Position numbers and translations under genes: made by a program. Below are positions 9,623-20,699 of a stretch of 64,000 nucleotides of DNA, piece by piece. Source of the DNA: Macrobrachium rosenbergii (taxonomy: Eukaryota > Arthropoda > Malacostraca > Decapoda > Palaemonidae); contig NC_089744.1 of the NCBI RefSeq assembly GCF_040412425.1, forward strand, positions 41,100,099 through 41,164,098, given 5' to 3'. The stretch's first letter is position 1. The number at the start of each line of letters is the position of its first letter. The notes under the pieces are model-generated. The model was given only the letters and a program-made list of their open reading frames with translations, was not told the DNA's origin and searched no databases.

Positions 9623-11545
9623 GAAAGGGCTTCTCTATCTTGGAAGCCTGCCCAAGGGAAGAAGTCGAAGGGACTGCTGGACGTCTAGAAGACTGGGCCA
9701 GGAGGTCTTGAGTAGCCTTCTCTTGCAAAGTGGCGGCAGTAACCTTGACTAAGGACTGGGGAAAAAGATGGCTAGACATCGGGGCGAACAGCAACTCTGC
9801 CCTCTGTGAAGGAGAGACCGACTTCGCAGTGAAGTTGCAGTATAAGGCTCTCTTCTTTAAAAGCCCCTTACAGAAGTGGGCAGCCAGCTCTTCGGAGCCA
9901 TCCCTGACAGCCTTGTCCATGCAAGCTAGGACGCTGAATAAGTCTCCCAGACTAATGGAGTCAGGGCTTCGAGCCTGCAAGTCCAGGACTCCCAGGCACC
10001 AGTCCAGAAAGTTGAAAACTTCCATTGTTCTGGAGACACCTTTCAGATGGTGATCAGTTTCAGACAACGTCCAGGAAACCTTCGCTGAAGAAAGGAGAGA
10101 CCTCCTAGGAGCGTCCACAAGGCTGGCAAAAGTCCCCTTGGGAAGAGGAAGGAACTCTCCAACCAACATCCTCTCCTGTCTCATACCAAATCCCCGCTTT
10201 TCCCACTCAATCTTGACGGAGGCAGGGCGAAAGAAGTCTTGTACTGGGCCTTCCTGGAGTCCATCCACTCCTGAACTTTCTTAAAGGCCCTCTTCGTAGA
10301 GAGAGACGTGGCCATCTTCACAAAACCTGAAGTCTTCTGTGACTTTGATGAGGTTAACTGCGAAGGAGGAGGGCGAGGAGCAGAGGGTTGAAACTTGTCC
10401 CCAAACAAGTACTTCAGCAAACGTGTCAAGACCTGGTAATCGGAAGAAGCTGATGAAGTCGAGGACTGTTCCTCAACTGCAGGTTCCGATGCACTTGACA
10501 GCTCTCCTTCTTCAACTGGAGCAACCGAAGAGATTGGAGAAACTCTGGGAGGTCTGAGCCCTTGCAGTCCAACTCGCAAAAGGGACTTCTGCTTGGTAGA
10601 AGTCCGAGAGGGGTCGCGAAAATCTCGGCAAGAAGCGTCTTGACGAGCGTCCTGATGAGCGTCCTGACGAGGTCGAGCAGCAAGGGGAGCGTCTTGCCGA
10701 GCAGCATGAGGAGCGTCATGCTTAGCAGCATGAGAAGCGTCATGGAGAGAAAAAACCAGAGCGCCAGAACGAGGGGCGTCAAGCCTAGCAGCATGGAAAG
10801 CGTCAGCAAGAGGGAATTGGCGATCCCTGCTGAGACCAGTAAAGCGCTGAGCCAAAGGACTTCTAGAGGGCGGCGAAGCATGAGAAGAAGACGAACGCGG
10901 AGAAGGAGAAGGGGATGGCTTGGACCTCTTGATCGGCAGTCGGGAATCCTTCCAACGACGACACAGATCTGTCTCCTTCTGGGCCATTAACGAAGCCAAC
11001 TGCCGCTGCATGTCCAGCAGAAGCTTAAAAGTAGGAGAAGTCTCCTTCTCAGGAGAAGGGCTGATTCTGTGAGAGAGACGAGGGCGAGGGGATGCCTTCT
11101 TCCTTCTCACAGGGGAAGCAACAGCTCTCTCCCTGGAGCGACCGGAGCGCTCAAAAGCGTCATCGTCCGATTACGTCCTGGTCCTCTTCTGCGGCGGGAG
11201 GGCGTCAAAACTCTCCGGAGAAGAGCGAAGAGCGCCACGAGAAAAGGGACGTGAAGCGTCCCCTTCTCTGAAGCTTCTCTTCAAAGGTCGAGAGACCTTC
11301 CGAGAGCTCCACCCCTGACGCCGGGAGGAAGATTCGGGGACGAGAAGCAATCATGAGATTCGTGCCCGTGCACGATCCTTGGCAGCCTGGGAAGAGTCAA
11401 CAGGACCTGCCGAAGGGACGCCAGATCGGTGGGGGTCCGCATAACCCTCTTGCGGCTTTCGACTTGCCCACTCCCTGAGTCCTGGGAGTCCGGCAGAGGT
11501 CCAGGCCTAGAGGCATTATACGGCCGATCTGACGCCCCCTCCACA
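9567..11545 (-). pseudogene. Gag-like protein of DIRS family A copy 2 (main part; interrupted by LINE)
   Basis: Two overlapping minus-strand frames, 11,110-10,181 (about 309 codons) and 10,268-9,567 (about 233 codons), form one Gag with a frameshift near 10,200. The first is rich in Ser, Pro and basic residues. It holds a run of degenerate Asp-Ala heptads (HDAPHAARQDAPLAAR, about 10,640-10,800) and an acidic SSASEPAVEEQSSTSSASS patch. The second is the conserved globular part (EVFNFLDWCLGVLDLQA, GSEELAAHFCKGLLKKRALY). The N-terminal codons continue beyond the LINE at 18,350-18,069. Gag presumably coats element RNA; no zinc knuckle is visible in this family. Confidence 0.65.
11536..11545. repeat. 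Target-site duplication, 3' side of LINE
   Basis: The decamer CCCCTCCACA here is repeated exactly at 18,069-18,078 on the other side of the LINE. In the uninterrupted family-A copy the same stretch reads once (about 4,322-4,331, CCCCTCCACA followed by ACACTAGGGGCA), which confirms the empty site. Confidence 0.93.
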
Positions 11546-11680
11546 TTATTATTATTATTAAAATAGTTTAACCAGACCACTGAGCTGACCATCAGCTCTC
11601 ATAGGGCTGGCCCGAAGGATTAGGATGAAATGACAAGTCTAGGTTAGAAGCCTAGCACTGGGACCTAATAGGTTACTTGT
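11546..11680 (-). repeat. LINE 3' tail shared with the SINE-like repeat at 56.4 kb
   Basis: The last roughly 75-120 bp of the LINE contain CTAATCCTTCGGGCCAGCCC and, in the same order, AGCTCAGTGGTCTGG, ahead of (TAA)5. The minus strand of 56,400-56,465 has the same blocks in the same order with only a few substitutions. A looser match (AGGTCCC...TGCTA) extends further upstream. This is the arrangement of a SINE that borrows a LINE's 3' recognition tail. Confidence 0.8.
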
Positions 11681-11821
11681 CAATGATGATGAATGAAAAT
11701 GAAATTAAAAGCTGTAAAAAGGCATATGCTTTCATACTGGAACACACTCACACAATAAATACATTTAAACTCATGCTTCCATACATACTCACTAAAAAGG
11801 TATATCAAAATTCAAAATAAA

Positions 11822-12690
11822 TTAGGTAAAATCATAAAATTTACTTGTTTTAAAATTCATTATACTGATTGATTTTTTTTTTATATTTTTCCAATTAATT
11901 TGCAGCTTCTCATAAACATTAAAATGGGTGCTATTGAGAATGTTAAAGATTGACAAAATTTCTTCCATCGGTCTATTTCCAAAATTTGATAATCGCTGCA
12001 GGTTATATTTTGGACATTCACACAGTATATGTTTAACTGTTATCAGCACATTGCAATCTGGGCATTTGGGAAGAGGGCCACATGGACTGTTCATTAAGTG
12101 TCCATGTGTCAAATGAGTATGGCCTATTTGGAGACATGTCAGAATTACTTGTGCTTCTCTCTCTCTCTCTGATATGACGAACTCCATTTTCCAACACTGG
12201 ATTTTATCTGTTTTAATTTATTATTATCAGGTTCTTCGTTCCATATATTTTGCCATTTTTTTACAAGGACTGTTTTTATATATCTTGTATAGTCACTGAT
12301 AGGGATGTCTACATTTGTTCTTGTCATGTGGACCGCTTCTTTAGCTGCTTTATCAGCCTCTTCATTTCCCTTAATCCCTACATGGGCAGGGATCCAACAT
12401 ATTTCAATATTTTTTCCCTTATTATACAATTTATGGAGTGAGAACTTTATATGTTGTACAATATTATTTTTTGGATTATAGCTTTGAATAGCTTCTATAG
12501 CACTTATGGAGTCGCTATAAATTACAAAATTATTATATGAGACTTCTCTAATTATTTTTATGGCTGATACTATTGCACATAACTCAGCTGTAAATACAGA
12601 GGCTTTGTCTGGGAGAAAGAACTGATACATTTTGTTTTGGGATACCGCAGCATATCCCACTCCGTACTGTGATTTAGATCCGTCAGTTTA
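11822..12690 (-). pseudogene. LINE ORF2: RNase H domain and C-terminal Cys/His motif
   Basis: The RNase H fold is nearly intact: TDGSKS just upstream of 12,660, KASVFTAELCAIVSAIKII (Glu), FVIYSDSISAIEAI (Asp) and WIPAHVGIKGNEEADKAAKEA (the HxGxxGNExAD box). After a frame change around 12,170 a second frame gives GHTHLTHGHLM, then PKCPDCNVLITVKHILCECPKY, a CxxC...HxxxxC putative zinc ribbon found at the C-terminus of I and Jockey group ORF2 proteins. The frame ends at 11,822. RNase H in ORF2 separates the I superfamily from most Jockey elements. Confidence 0.85.
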
Positions 12691-14488
12691 TATTGCGTAA
12701 TGTGGACCTTTTCGGATTATATGCTCTACTGCATGTTGTCTATGGTATTCTGGAGTATATGAATGATTTTTTGATAAATATTTCAAGTGTGTACAAATTC
12801 TCATTTTATTCATTGTCCAAGGAGGCGGCAATTTTAATATTACAGGTAATTGTATATGTATATTTAGTGACTGACTCAAACAATCTTCTAGCTCTAACTG
12901 GGAAAGAAGGTGGATGATTGTTTATAAACACATCTCTTAATCCAAATAATTTTTGGTTGAGAATCATTTGTCTGAATTCTCAGAGCACTCTTCATTGTTA
13001 CTAGCTCTCTATGGAGAGACAGAGGTAGTTCACCACATTCAACTTGTAAAGAAGATGTTGGTGATGATCGAAAAGCTCCTGAACATATTCTAAGGCCCTC
13101 ATTATGAACTGGGTCTACCGTTTTCAGCACTGCGTCTGATGCCGAGCCATATATTTCACATCCATAATCAACGATAGACAGCACTGTTGCTTTATACAAC
13201 AAAAGTAAAGGGTATGTCTATCGGCTCCCCAAGTAGTGTTTGACAGTTTTTTAGTTAGGTTTAATGCTCTTTTACATTTTGATTTCATGTATGTTAAGTG
13301 GGCTTTCCAGTTCATGTGAGTACCAAATACTAATCCTAAAAATTTTGCTGTTTGGCCAATTGGTATACTATGATTTCTGATTTTCAAGTCTATTTCTTCT
13401 CCTTTTTTCCATTTTTTGTTTTTATAAAACATGATTGCTTGGTTTTATCTATGGAAAATTTAAAGCCTACAGATAAAGCCCATTCATCTATTTTTATTAT
13501 GCTTTTATTAATGATTCGTTCTGCATGTTTTATTCGGGATGCTGAATAATATATGGCAAAATCATCCATATACAGGTTACTTTTAATACCAATAGGTAGA
13601 TTTTTACTGATATCATTAATTGCTAAAGTAAACAGTGTGCCACTAAGGACGCTTCCTGTGGAACACCATTTTCAAGAGGAAATGTTCTAGACAGAACATC
13701 ATCAATTCTCACCTGAAAACTGCGATTTGTCATAAAAGTTTTGTATAAACCTAGGTAAATGTCCACAGATGTTGTTTTGTAAAGTTTTTAATATGGCATA
13801 CCTCCATGTAGTGTCGTATGCTTTTTCAATGTCGAAAAAGACAGCTACAGTAATTTGTTTTCGTTCAAAACCTCAGCGTATATGGTCTTCTAAGTTACAG
13901 AGAGAATCTAATGTAGATCTATTACACTGTGACCCGAACTGAGTGGGAGTTAAAATTTTATTTTCTCGAATGTGCCATGTTAGTCGAGCATTTACCATTT
14001 TCTCTAGTAATTTGCACAAACAGCTTGTTAAAGAAATTGGTCTGTAATTGTTTACATTACTGGGATCTTTTCCTGGTTTGGGGATTGGGATAATTATAGC
14101 TTTACGCCATTCATCAGGAAATAAATTTCTAAGCCATAAGTGGTTATAAAACTCTAACAAGTATGTCTTTGCCAAAGGTGCTAAATGGCATATCATTTCA
14201 AAATATATATTGTCACCTCCAGGGGCAGATTTATTGCTGTTCAACAGAGCGAATTCTAGCTCTTCCATATTAAATTTTATATAATAATAAATATCTTCTA
14301 CTGTTTCAAAATTTATTGTTATTAATTCTATATTATTTTTCTTTGTGCAGAAATGTTCATCTAAATTTTGTTGCTACTTTACTACTTTTGTTAAATTTTC
14401 ACCTATTAAATTACTAATTTCTTTATGATCAAGTATTCTTTTCCCATCTTTTATTATGGCATGCCTAGGTGGTTTAACATGGGTACCA
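12691..14488 (-). pseudogene. LINE ORF2: reverse transcriptase domain (frameshifted)
   Basis: The clearest piece (14,268-13,873) has NKSAPGGDNIYFEMICHL, PDEWRKAIIIPIPKPGKDP and NNYRPISLTSCLCKLLEKM, the N-terminal RT blocks of LINEs. Downstream in other frames come motif A (AVFFDIEKAYDTTW, about 13,845-13,800) and the catalytic motif C as LYMDDF (about 13,575-13,555), both with their Asp residues, then the thumb (13,432-12,894) with IPIGQTAKFLGLVFG and LYKATVLSIVDYGCEIYG. At least four frame changes are needed to read it, so it is dead. The enzyme would copy element RNA at a nicked chromosomal target. Confidence 0.85.
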
Positions 14489-14489
14489 T

Positions 14490-15690
14490 TTATTTTCCTG
14501 AATTTTTCCCATATTTTTTGTATGGGAGTATTTTTAGAGAGATCTGATACATATTTTTCCATGAAATGATTCTTCCTTGTATTACTTCTCTTTTAAACTT
14601 TGCAGATATTTTATTATACAGAGGTTTTAATGTATCAATTTCTAATAATAATATAGTCAGTTTTTGTAAGGTTCCTTCTAATATTGGTAACGTTTTGTTT
14701 AATTTATTGAATTTTCCATTCAAATTATTTAGTCGTCTTCCAATTTGGTGTTTTATTTTTATTAATTCTGTTAGTTTTTCAGACCACCATAGGACTTTGT
14801 GTTTTGTCGGATGAGATTTGGATTTTGGTATTGCTTTATCAGCAGCATTTGTAATGAAATCAACAAGAAATTCATTAGTTTCATTATGGTCTTTCAAATA
14901 TTCAAATGGTGGGATATTCCTGGTGTGGAATTCATATTGTTCCCAATCTGCTTTATAAATGTTATATCGAGGGGCATGTTTGGTGGGGTTATTTTGTAAT
15001 AAAGAAATTAATATGGGGAAATGATCACTTGTATGCAAGTCATCTACCGTATTCCAGTCCAATCTGTCTACTATGTCTGCTGTACATAGAGTTAGGTCAA
15101 TCGAGGAATATGTTCCATGTGTTTTAGAGAAATATGTGCTGATTTCGTCATCATTTATACAGCACATGTCATATGAATCTATGAATTCCTCTATTTTATT
15201 TCCTGCTCTATTTGATTCTGTACAATTACAGTCCAACATTGGGTTGTGGGCATTAAAATCACCTACTATTAACGTTGGTTCCTTAGTATTATTAAGTAAT
15301 TCTTTGATTTTGTCAACGTCATAATTTTTATTAGGTTGATTGTACAAATTATGAATTACATAATTATCGTTTTTTATTCGTATTCTAATACTCGACCTTT
15401 GCAGATCAGTAAATTTTACAGGTACTTTGTCATAACATACTTTGTTATGTACATATATAGCAGTACCTAAATTTCCCTCTTCCTCTCTTGATGCAGATGC
15501 TAAGGTATATTTACCTATCGTTAATATTGTTTTGTTGACATGTTGCAAACATAATATCATTGGCTCATATTCTTTCAATAACCGTTGTATTTCTCCTAGG
15601 TGTAATCTGGTCTGTAGACCATTTACGTTCCATTGTATAATACAACTACTGAAAATATTTTTTATAGCGGTGGGTTTTACTTTTTTTTTG
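14490..15690 (-). pseudogene. LINE ORF2: APE-type endonuclease domain
   Basis: A 362-codon stretch (15,578-14,490) contains the endonuclease/exonuclease/phosphatase fold: LIVGDFNAHNPMLDC (Asp and Asn of the active site), THGTYSSIDLTLCTADI and the terminal TSDHFPILIS with its catalytic Asp-His. The N-terminal beta strand with WNVNGLQTRLHLGEIQRLL lies just upstream to about 15,640 in another frame. In the Glu motif, usually LQE, this copy reads LCLQHVNK, so a metal-binding Glu is lost. The domain nicks target DNA to prime reverse transcription. Confidence 0.85.
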
Positions 15691-15795
15691 TATTATCAAT
15701 TTGGAATTTTTCTAATAATTTACTCACGACATTCATCTGTTTTTCCTTATAATAGACTAAGTGCTCAATGCACATGCACCCTTTTTCATGGTTAC

Positions 15796-17454
15796 TCAAA
15801 TCTGTGTTTTTTTTTTTCTATATTTCATAAAATTTCTTATAATGTTTGTTAAACCATCTTTTGTTATGCTTTTGTTGTTATTGCATAATTCAATGAAACA
15901 ATCATTACATCCACAAGTATTATCATGTGTATTTCTCTTTTCATTTGCTCTTGTTCCAATTACTGGAGGAGTAAGTAATCTCTTCTCCTTGACATAATCA
16001 TTATCATCTATGGTATGATTCTCTTTCACTTCTTCAGTGTTCTCGACAGTTGCCTTCATAGGTTCTATTATTATTTTAGGAGATAAAGGTATATTCTTAG
16101 CTTGTTTTTGTTTTTGTTCCTTTTTCATCTCCTTTATCTTTGGTTTAACTGATGTTTCTCTAATAATAGTTGGTTTCTTCGTTTTGGGTGGTGTTCTCTC
16201 CAAAGGCCTTTTTTTATCTTTAATTTCCTGTCTATCTCTACCCTCTTCTGTCACTTTAGTAGCAGCATCGTCCTGTGTTTCTATTTGCATTAATATTTCA
16301 TATGGATTGGATAAAATATTATCCATCTCATTTGTGCCTGTTTCTTTATTCTCTATTTTATTTTTTATTTCTAAATTATTAATTTTTTCTTGAGATTTAC
16401 TTGTCTGTGCTCTGTTACTTCTATCTGTTTGCGTTTTTGCTTCATTTTTTGCTCTTGTTATTGAAGAATACGTGTGTTTCTTAGACGGATCCTGAATTCC
16501 TCTCACTTTTAATTCTAGCTTAGTCTGTCTTATAGACATCCCTGTTCGTTCTTGTAGTATCTTTAATTCCGTATTGTCTATGTAATACATGCATTCTTTG
16601 GATCTTGCATGATGATTTTGCCCACAGTTTACACACTTAGGTTCACTGCACTTCCACTGTTGGTATGATCAGTAGATCCACAATAAGCGCACACCGGTTC
16701 ATTTCTACAATTTTTCTCTGTGCGCCCATACTTACTGCAATTTTGACACTGCAGTGGCTTTGTGACATAAGGTCTTAACTCTCTATTTTGGCCTAAAATT
16801 TTAATTTTTGAGGTAGATCTTCACCCTCAAATTTTATTTTTGCCATTTTTAATATTTGTCTATTGCTGTTTTTACTTGGCACAGCATATACCTCACAATC
16901 TTGGACCTTTCGGTATCTTTTTTTGAGACAGTCCAATAGCATTTTCTTATCGACTGGTTCATTGTTGTTTTCAGGAAGTACAATGGTACCCTGAATACTG
17001 TTCATAGTTTCGTGTTTTTACTTTAATGTTAATATTGTCTATTTTTCTCAAAGACAAATAGTTCTCGGACTGACTTTTTGTTGTGGCTTCTATAGGCCAA
17101 GTTTTTTCCTTTACTTGTCTAAACAACATACCTGTCGTTGGATGTCTATTCAATAAAAAATTTTCTAGTTTTAGGGCTGAAATATTTTGGTCAGCTTCCA
17201 TGGTTAGAAACCTTGACCAACTTCCACTCCCAAAGAGAGAGTCGAAGTGAGTCAAGGTTGAGTCAAGACGATATTTACTTCTTTTTGATTTATTGAGTGC
17301 TGGAGTATAAGGTTCCAGTGTGATTACATTTGGATTCTTGTTTGTTTTTTTCTAAAGAAAGGTTGTTACAGGAGGTTCCAGTGGTCGTCATCTGTGCCAA
17401 GTCACTACCATCAATGGGCTCAGGGGTACTCGAATCTTTAATTTCACTTGCCAT
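15796..17454 (-). pseudogene. LINE ORF1 (Gag-like, three CCHC knuckles)
   Basis: The start is the ATG at 17,454-17,452 (MASEIKDSSTPE). Fragments in different frames follow: 17,255-16,971 with PIEATTKSQSENYLSLRKI, 17,005-16,793 with MNSIQGTIVLPENNNEP and VQDCEVYAVPSKNSN (the RRM-like region of I/Jockey Gag), a knuckle cluster at 16,790-16,600, and a Lys/Glu/Thr-rich tail (16,590-15,796). The knuckles read CQNCSKYGRTEKNC (His replaced by Arg), CAYCGSTDHT and CVNCGQNHHARSKEC. It would bind element RNA. It is inactivated by at least three frameshifts. Confidence 0.8.
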
Positions 17455-18068
17455 AAAGATTTGAGGGAGGAGAAAAAAAAAAAAAAAAAAAAAACTGTAA
17501 ACCTTAAAAGATATCATCAGCCCTTCATGGAGTTTTAATCTTCTACTAATGGCACAAGTGAGAACTGACTCCCAAATGTCCGCTCCCTACCCTACCCCAA
17601 AGGGGATGGCATAACATGATTAGAGTGGCCCAAGTGTAAGCCAAACCCGCTTGAGAGGACTGAGAGTATTACTAGAATACAATCATCCCCACCTAATTAC
17701 ATTACTGGGCAAACCGGACAGAATGCCGAGAGTCCTTTCCCAGAACTAGACCCCCCTGGAATCCGTGGCCCAGTCCCGTAGAATAGTTCCGTCTGAAAAC
17801 TCAGGTCCGAACATTATCGGGCAGTTGATGGTCCTGCCACGGTTCTCACTATTTAGCTTCGGATATAAACCCAATCCCAGCTATGATACCTCTTCCTATT
17901 TACCAGGTCCAAGAAATTTGTACAAAGTGAAAATATCCACGCCATTTAAATCAAAAGGTTTGTAGGTGATCCGTCAACCCTCGGGCTCTTATTCTTCAGA
18001 AGAGTCGAAGAAGAAAAGCCAGGGCCCCTTACCCCCTCACCACGTGAAGGAACCTACTTCGAGGGGGA
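17455..18068 (-). other. LINE 5' untranslated region
   Basis: About 610 bp between the target-site duplication and the ORF1 start, GC-richer than the ORFs and without a plausible coding frame. In I-type LINEs this region usually contains the internal promoter, but no specific motif can be assigned here. A poly-A tract on the plus strand (17,477-17,494) lies just inside the extreme upstream end of the ORF1 frame. Confidence 0.6.
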
Positions 18069-18078
18069 CCCCTCCACA
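18069..18078. repeat. Target-site duplication, 5' side of LINE
   Basis: Exact copy of CCCCTCCACA at 11,536-11,545. It marks the 5' boundary of the LINE and shows the element is not grossly 5'-truncated, since ORF1 and a 610-bp leader are both present. Confidence 0.93.
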
Positions 18079-18350
18079 GCACTAGGGGCACAAACACTAT
18101 CACTGCACTTCACAGCACTTTGAAGAGCGAGCATTTTAGCTTCCAGGTTACGAATGGAAGACATAATAACAGACAGGGCATCTCCTTCCGCAGACACAAC
18201 CTCGGGGCCGAGGGGCAACACCACAGGGTTAGGAATAGCTACGTCTACAGGAGGGTTAGCAGGTGAAAAACACTACCCTGACTCCTACTCACTGATACAC
18301 TCCTGGAGGAAGACCTCCTGATCCTATCACGCTCTAACTTCCTCACATAG
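18069..18350 (-). pseudogene. Gag N-terminal piece of DIRS family A copy 2, beyond the LINE
   Basis: The minus strand encodes RKLERDRIRRSSSRS and a following segment parallel to the N-terminus at 4,592-4,320 of copy 1 (NPVVLPSGPEVV corresponds to NPVVLPLGPEVV). It stops at the target-site duplication, and the frame resumes at 11,545. The LINE therefore disrupts Gag about 90 codons from its start. Confidence 0.75.
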
Positions 18351-18589
18351 GAATCATAAGTCCTCCAACTAGCATCAGGCAAAGACTCACACTCCTTGCA
18401 TCAATCATTAAACAAACAAACATGCCCTCTACACCCGAGCATACAGTGTGAGGATCTACCGAATCTTTCAGGTAGCCTCAGTCATACAGTCTTGCACACA
18501 GCAAACTCTATAACTAGCAGAACTAGATTCAGACATCTTAATCCAAGCAAAAAACAAAGCAAAATCCAAAACAGTCCACAATAGCGTAT

Positions 18590-18880
18590 GCCTAGCCACA
18601 AGTCCAAGTCAAAAAACCAAAAGTCAAACAAATACTTAAGTGACAACCAAGTTTACGAAATCCAAAGACGGAGGTACTGAAAACTGGTGTTGACAGTACC
18701 GGCGACAGAGAAAATCTGAATAGAAAATGGGAATGGTTCCTGATACCCGCCTCCCAGCGGCGGGAATGGGTACTAACCAACTGATCTCCCACTGCGTGTG
18801 TCGTAAGTTTTGAAATTCTGTCGGACTATCAGAGAATACAGCAATATATATATCTGCCAGGTAAGTCTCATGAACAAAAT
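18590..18880 (-). repeat. 5' terminal repeat and leader of DIRS family A copy 2
   Basis: Collinear with 4,847-5,148. The distal part (18,710-18,880) is the inverted copy of 5,838-6,000, which defines the inverted terminal repeats of the element. It ends at CATGAACAAAAT (18,880), directly followed by the family-B sequence ACAATTTACTTTTAAAAATT. It carries a CAG|GTAAGT match at 18,858-18,866 on the plus strand. Confidence 0.85.
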
Positions 18881-19260
18881 ACAATTTACTTTTAAAAATT
18901 GTTATTTGCTCCAACACAATATACAAACCCTCGGTCCTTTACATTAGGAGACTCAATGATTGGAGGGAGGAATCTGATAAAGTCTCTCTGAACTGACTGG
19001 AGTTCACCACCTTGTCTTCCCTTCCTGGTCATGAGAGCGACGAAGGGAAAAACTGCCTCTGACAAAAGATCGGGTTGTAAGAAATGCAGGATCAGTTGTC
19101 AGACTTCTGGGTCCCTTTGCATGAAAGAGGAAACGTCAGTTCATGCAAAGTAGGCTAGGAAGAATTTGACGTCGGATGACAATAAGGCAAATACAAGCAT
19201 TGGGTTTGTCTTATAGTCATGGTCTCCTTCCTCCCTTGCAAGAGGAAGGAGTGGGGTTGT
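18881..19260. repeat. B module of DIRS family B, with conserved hairpin
   Basis: About 320 bp nearly identical to 26,815-27,130 and similar to 26,239-26,540. It begins where the inserted family-A element ends. It contains an 11-bp perfect hairpin (CTTTGCATGAA at 19,115-19,125 and TTCATGCAAAG at 19,140-19,150, 14-nt loop) conserved in all full B modules. Located just 3' of the recombinase gene on the element strand. Confidence 0.8.
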
Positions 19261-19449
19261 TTCTATTAACCTGAACAGAAATAGAACAGGAGCTCCCGTT
19301 ATGTGCTTACCTGCCTCGATCGCCCGGTCCAGCTTGTAACGGCACGTCCGCTCCCTGCCCGTGGGAAGAGAGCCAGGATGGGGAGAAAGAATAGAGGCGA
19401 GTCACTCAACATTCATTCTCCCAATCACAACCGTACAACATAGGCGAGA

Positions 19450-20662
19450 TGCAACCTGTCCCGTTAGGGGAGCTGGATAAGCTACACAACTTGTTGAGCA
19501 GCCACCACAGGACCCAAGGAAAAAGTGTCCAAGGACTTGTGTGCAACATCCCGGAGGTAGAAGGAGGTGAAGGTAGTCTGTTGGGACCACACACACGCCT
19601 TCAGCACCTGTGGTACCGACATATTCTTCCGAATGCGAGGGACGGACCAATGCTACAGACCTCGTGAGCTCGGACGAAGCGCACGGTGTCGTCTTCTCCT
19701 GCAGCAGAGTACGCTCTCCTTATCGTCTCACGAAACCAGAAAGAGATGGTATTCTTGGACACTTCTTTCTTGGTCGAGCCAGTGCTAACAAAGAGTTGTC
19801 GACACTCAGGCCGGAGGTGCCAAGTCCTCTTCAAATAGCGCCGCAGCACCCTAACAGGACACAGTAGCATCTCGTCTGGATCATTACCTACAAAGTTCTT
19901 TAGGGAGGGGATCGTGAACGACTCGAACCGTGCGTCAGGGACCGAAGGGTTCTGAGTCTTCACTATGAAATCCGGGACGAAATCGAGCGTAACTGATCCC
20001 CATCCCCTCAAGTGTTTAACATCAAAGGAAAGTCCGTGAAGCTCGCCAACTCTCTTCCCCGATGCCAGGGCAAGCAAGAAGACGGTCTTGAGGGTCAGAT
20101 CCCTATCTGACGACTCTCGTAAAGGCTCGTACGGTGCACGAGTCAGGCTCCTTAAAACAAGGGTCACATCCCACTCAGGGGGCCTGAGATCCCTGGGTGG
20201 GCAAGACCTTTTGAAGCTTCTTATCAGTGGAGAAATGTCGAAAGAAGAGGAGATATCTACTCCTTCCAGCTGCAAGACTAGGCCGAGTGCAGTGCAGTAG
20301 CCTTTTACAGTTGAAACGGAGAGAAGCTTCTCTCGGCGAAGGAAGAGAAGGAAGTCCGTGACCTGCTGAACAGTAGCTCCGACCAGAGAGATACCCGGTC
20401 CATGACACCAACCACAGAAAACGGACCACTTTCCTTGGTATACCGCTGCTGAGGATCATTTGAGGTACCCGGCCATCTCTGTTGCTGTGCGATGCGAAAA
20501 ACCTCTCGCTTGCAGGAGATGGTGGATAACTCCCAGCCGTGAAGACACAGGGACTGCACTGCCTGGTGATACCACTCCACGTGGGATTGACATCAGGTTG
20601 GGCTGGAAAGGAGGGCTAGCAGGTCGGGATACCAAATAGCCGCAGGGTGCCACCAGAATCAT
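19450..20662 (-). pseudogene. Tyrosine recombinase of DIRS family B copy 1 (frameshifted)
   Basis: The main frame (20,275-19,601) holds the catalytic domain: the first Arg in LALASGKRVGELHGLSF, LLCPVRVLRRYL, and the HxxR box, which reads HEVCSIGPSLAF with Cys in place of the second Arg. A one-base deletion near 19,635, compared with the sister copy, shifts the frame before the final segment with the nucleophilic Tyr. The N-terminal part (20,662-20,305) includes LLQARGFSHRTATEMAGYL and core-binding fragments in a second frame. Sequence from about 19,270 to 20,400 is almost identical to 27,194-28,325, so the two copies separated recently. Confidence 0.8.
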
Positions 20663-20699
20663 TCAGAGATTCAGAGTGATCATCGCCTGGTTGATCACT

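Larger units (their letters stand above)
11546..18068 (-). mobile_element. I-superfamily (Nimb/I-like) non-LTR retrotransposon, near full length
   Basis: A 6,523-bp insertion flanked by a 10-bp target-site duplication and ending at its 3' side in (TAA)5 (plus-strand ATT repeats at 11,546-11,561). On the minus strand it runs: 5' UTR (18,068-17,455), ORF1 with three CCHC-type knuckles (17,454-15,796), and ORF2 with APE-type endonuclease, reverse transcriptase, RNase H and a C-terminal Cys/His motif (about 15,690-11,822). RNase H after RT, three Gag knuckles and a TAA-repeat tail are hallmarks of the I superfamily. Both ORFs are broken by several frameshifts. The clade within the superfamily (I, Nimb or other) is inference. 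Confidence 0.9.
5811..18880 (-). mobile_element. DIRS-like retrotransposon, family A, copy 2 (complete, with nested LINE)
   Basis: A family-A element with both termini, about 6.54 kb without the LINE at 11,546-18,068. On the minus strand it runs: 5' terminal repeat and leader (18,880-18,590), Gag N-terminus (18,350-18,069), LINE insertion, rest of Gag (11,545-9,567), RT (9,622-8,741), RNase H and DLFAT (8,665-7,814), tyrosine recombinase (about 7,880-6,532), 3' untranslated region, and inverted terminal block (6,102-5,811). The distal 165 bp of the 5' end are an inverted copy of the 3' terminal block, as expected for DIRS inverted terminal repeats. Each enzyme keeps long open stretches, so the copy is younger than the one at 1-5,148, but frameshifts separate Gag, RT and RNase H. 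Confidence 0.85.

Noticed and set aside
10562..10990. Plus-strand 142-codon frame rich in Ser, Arg and Val
   Set aside because: It is antisense to the family-A Gag repeat region; its repetitive look comes from the Asp-Ala units on the other strand.
16034..16400. 118-codon hydrophobic plus-strand frame (16,037-16,393) resembling a membrane protein
   Set aside because: It is the antisense of the Lys/Glu/Thr-rich tail of LINE ORF1, where the complementary codons give hydrophobic residues.
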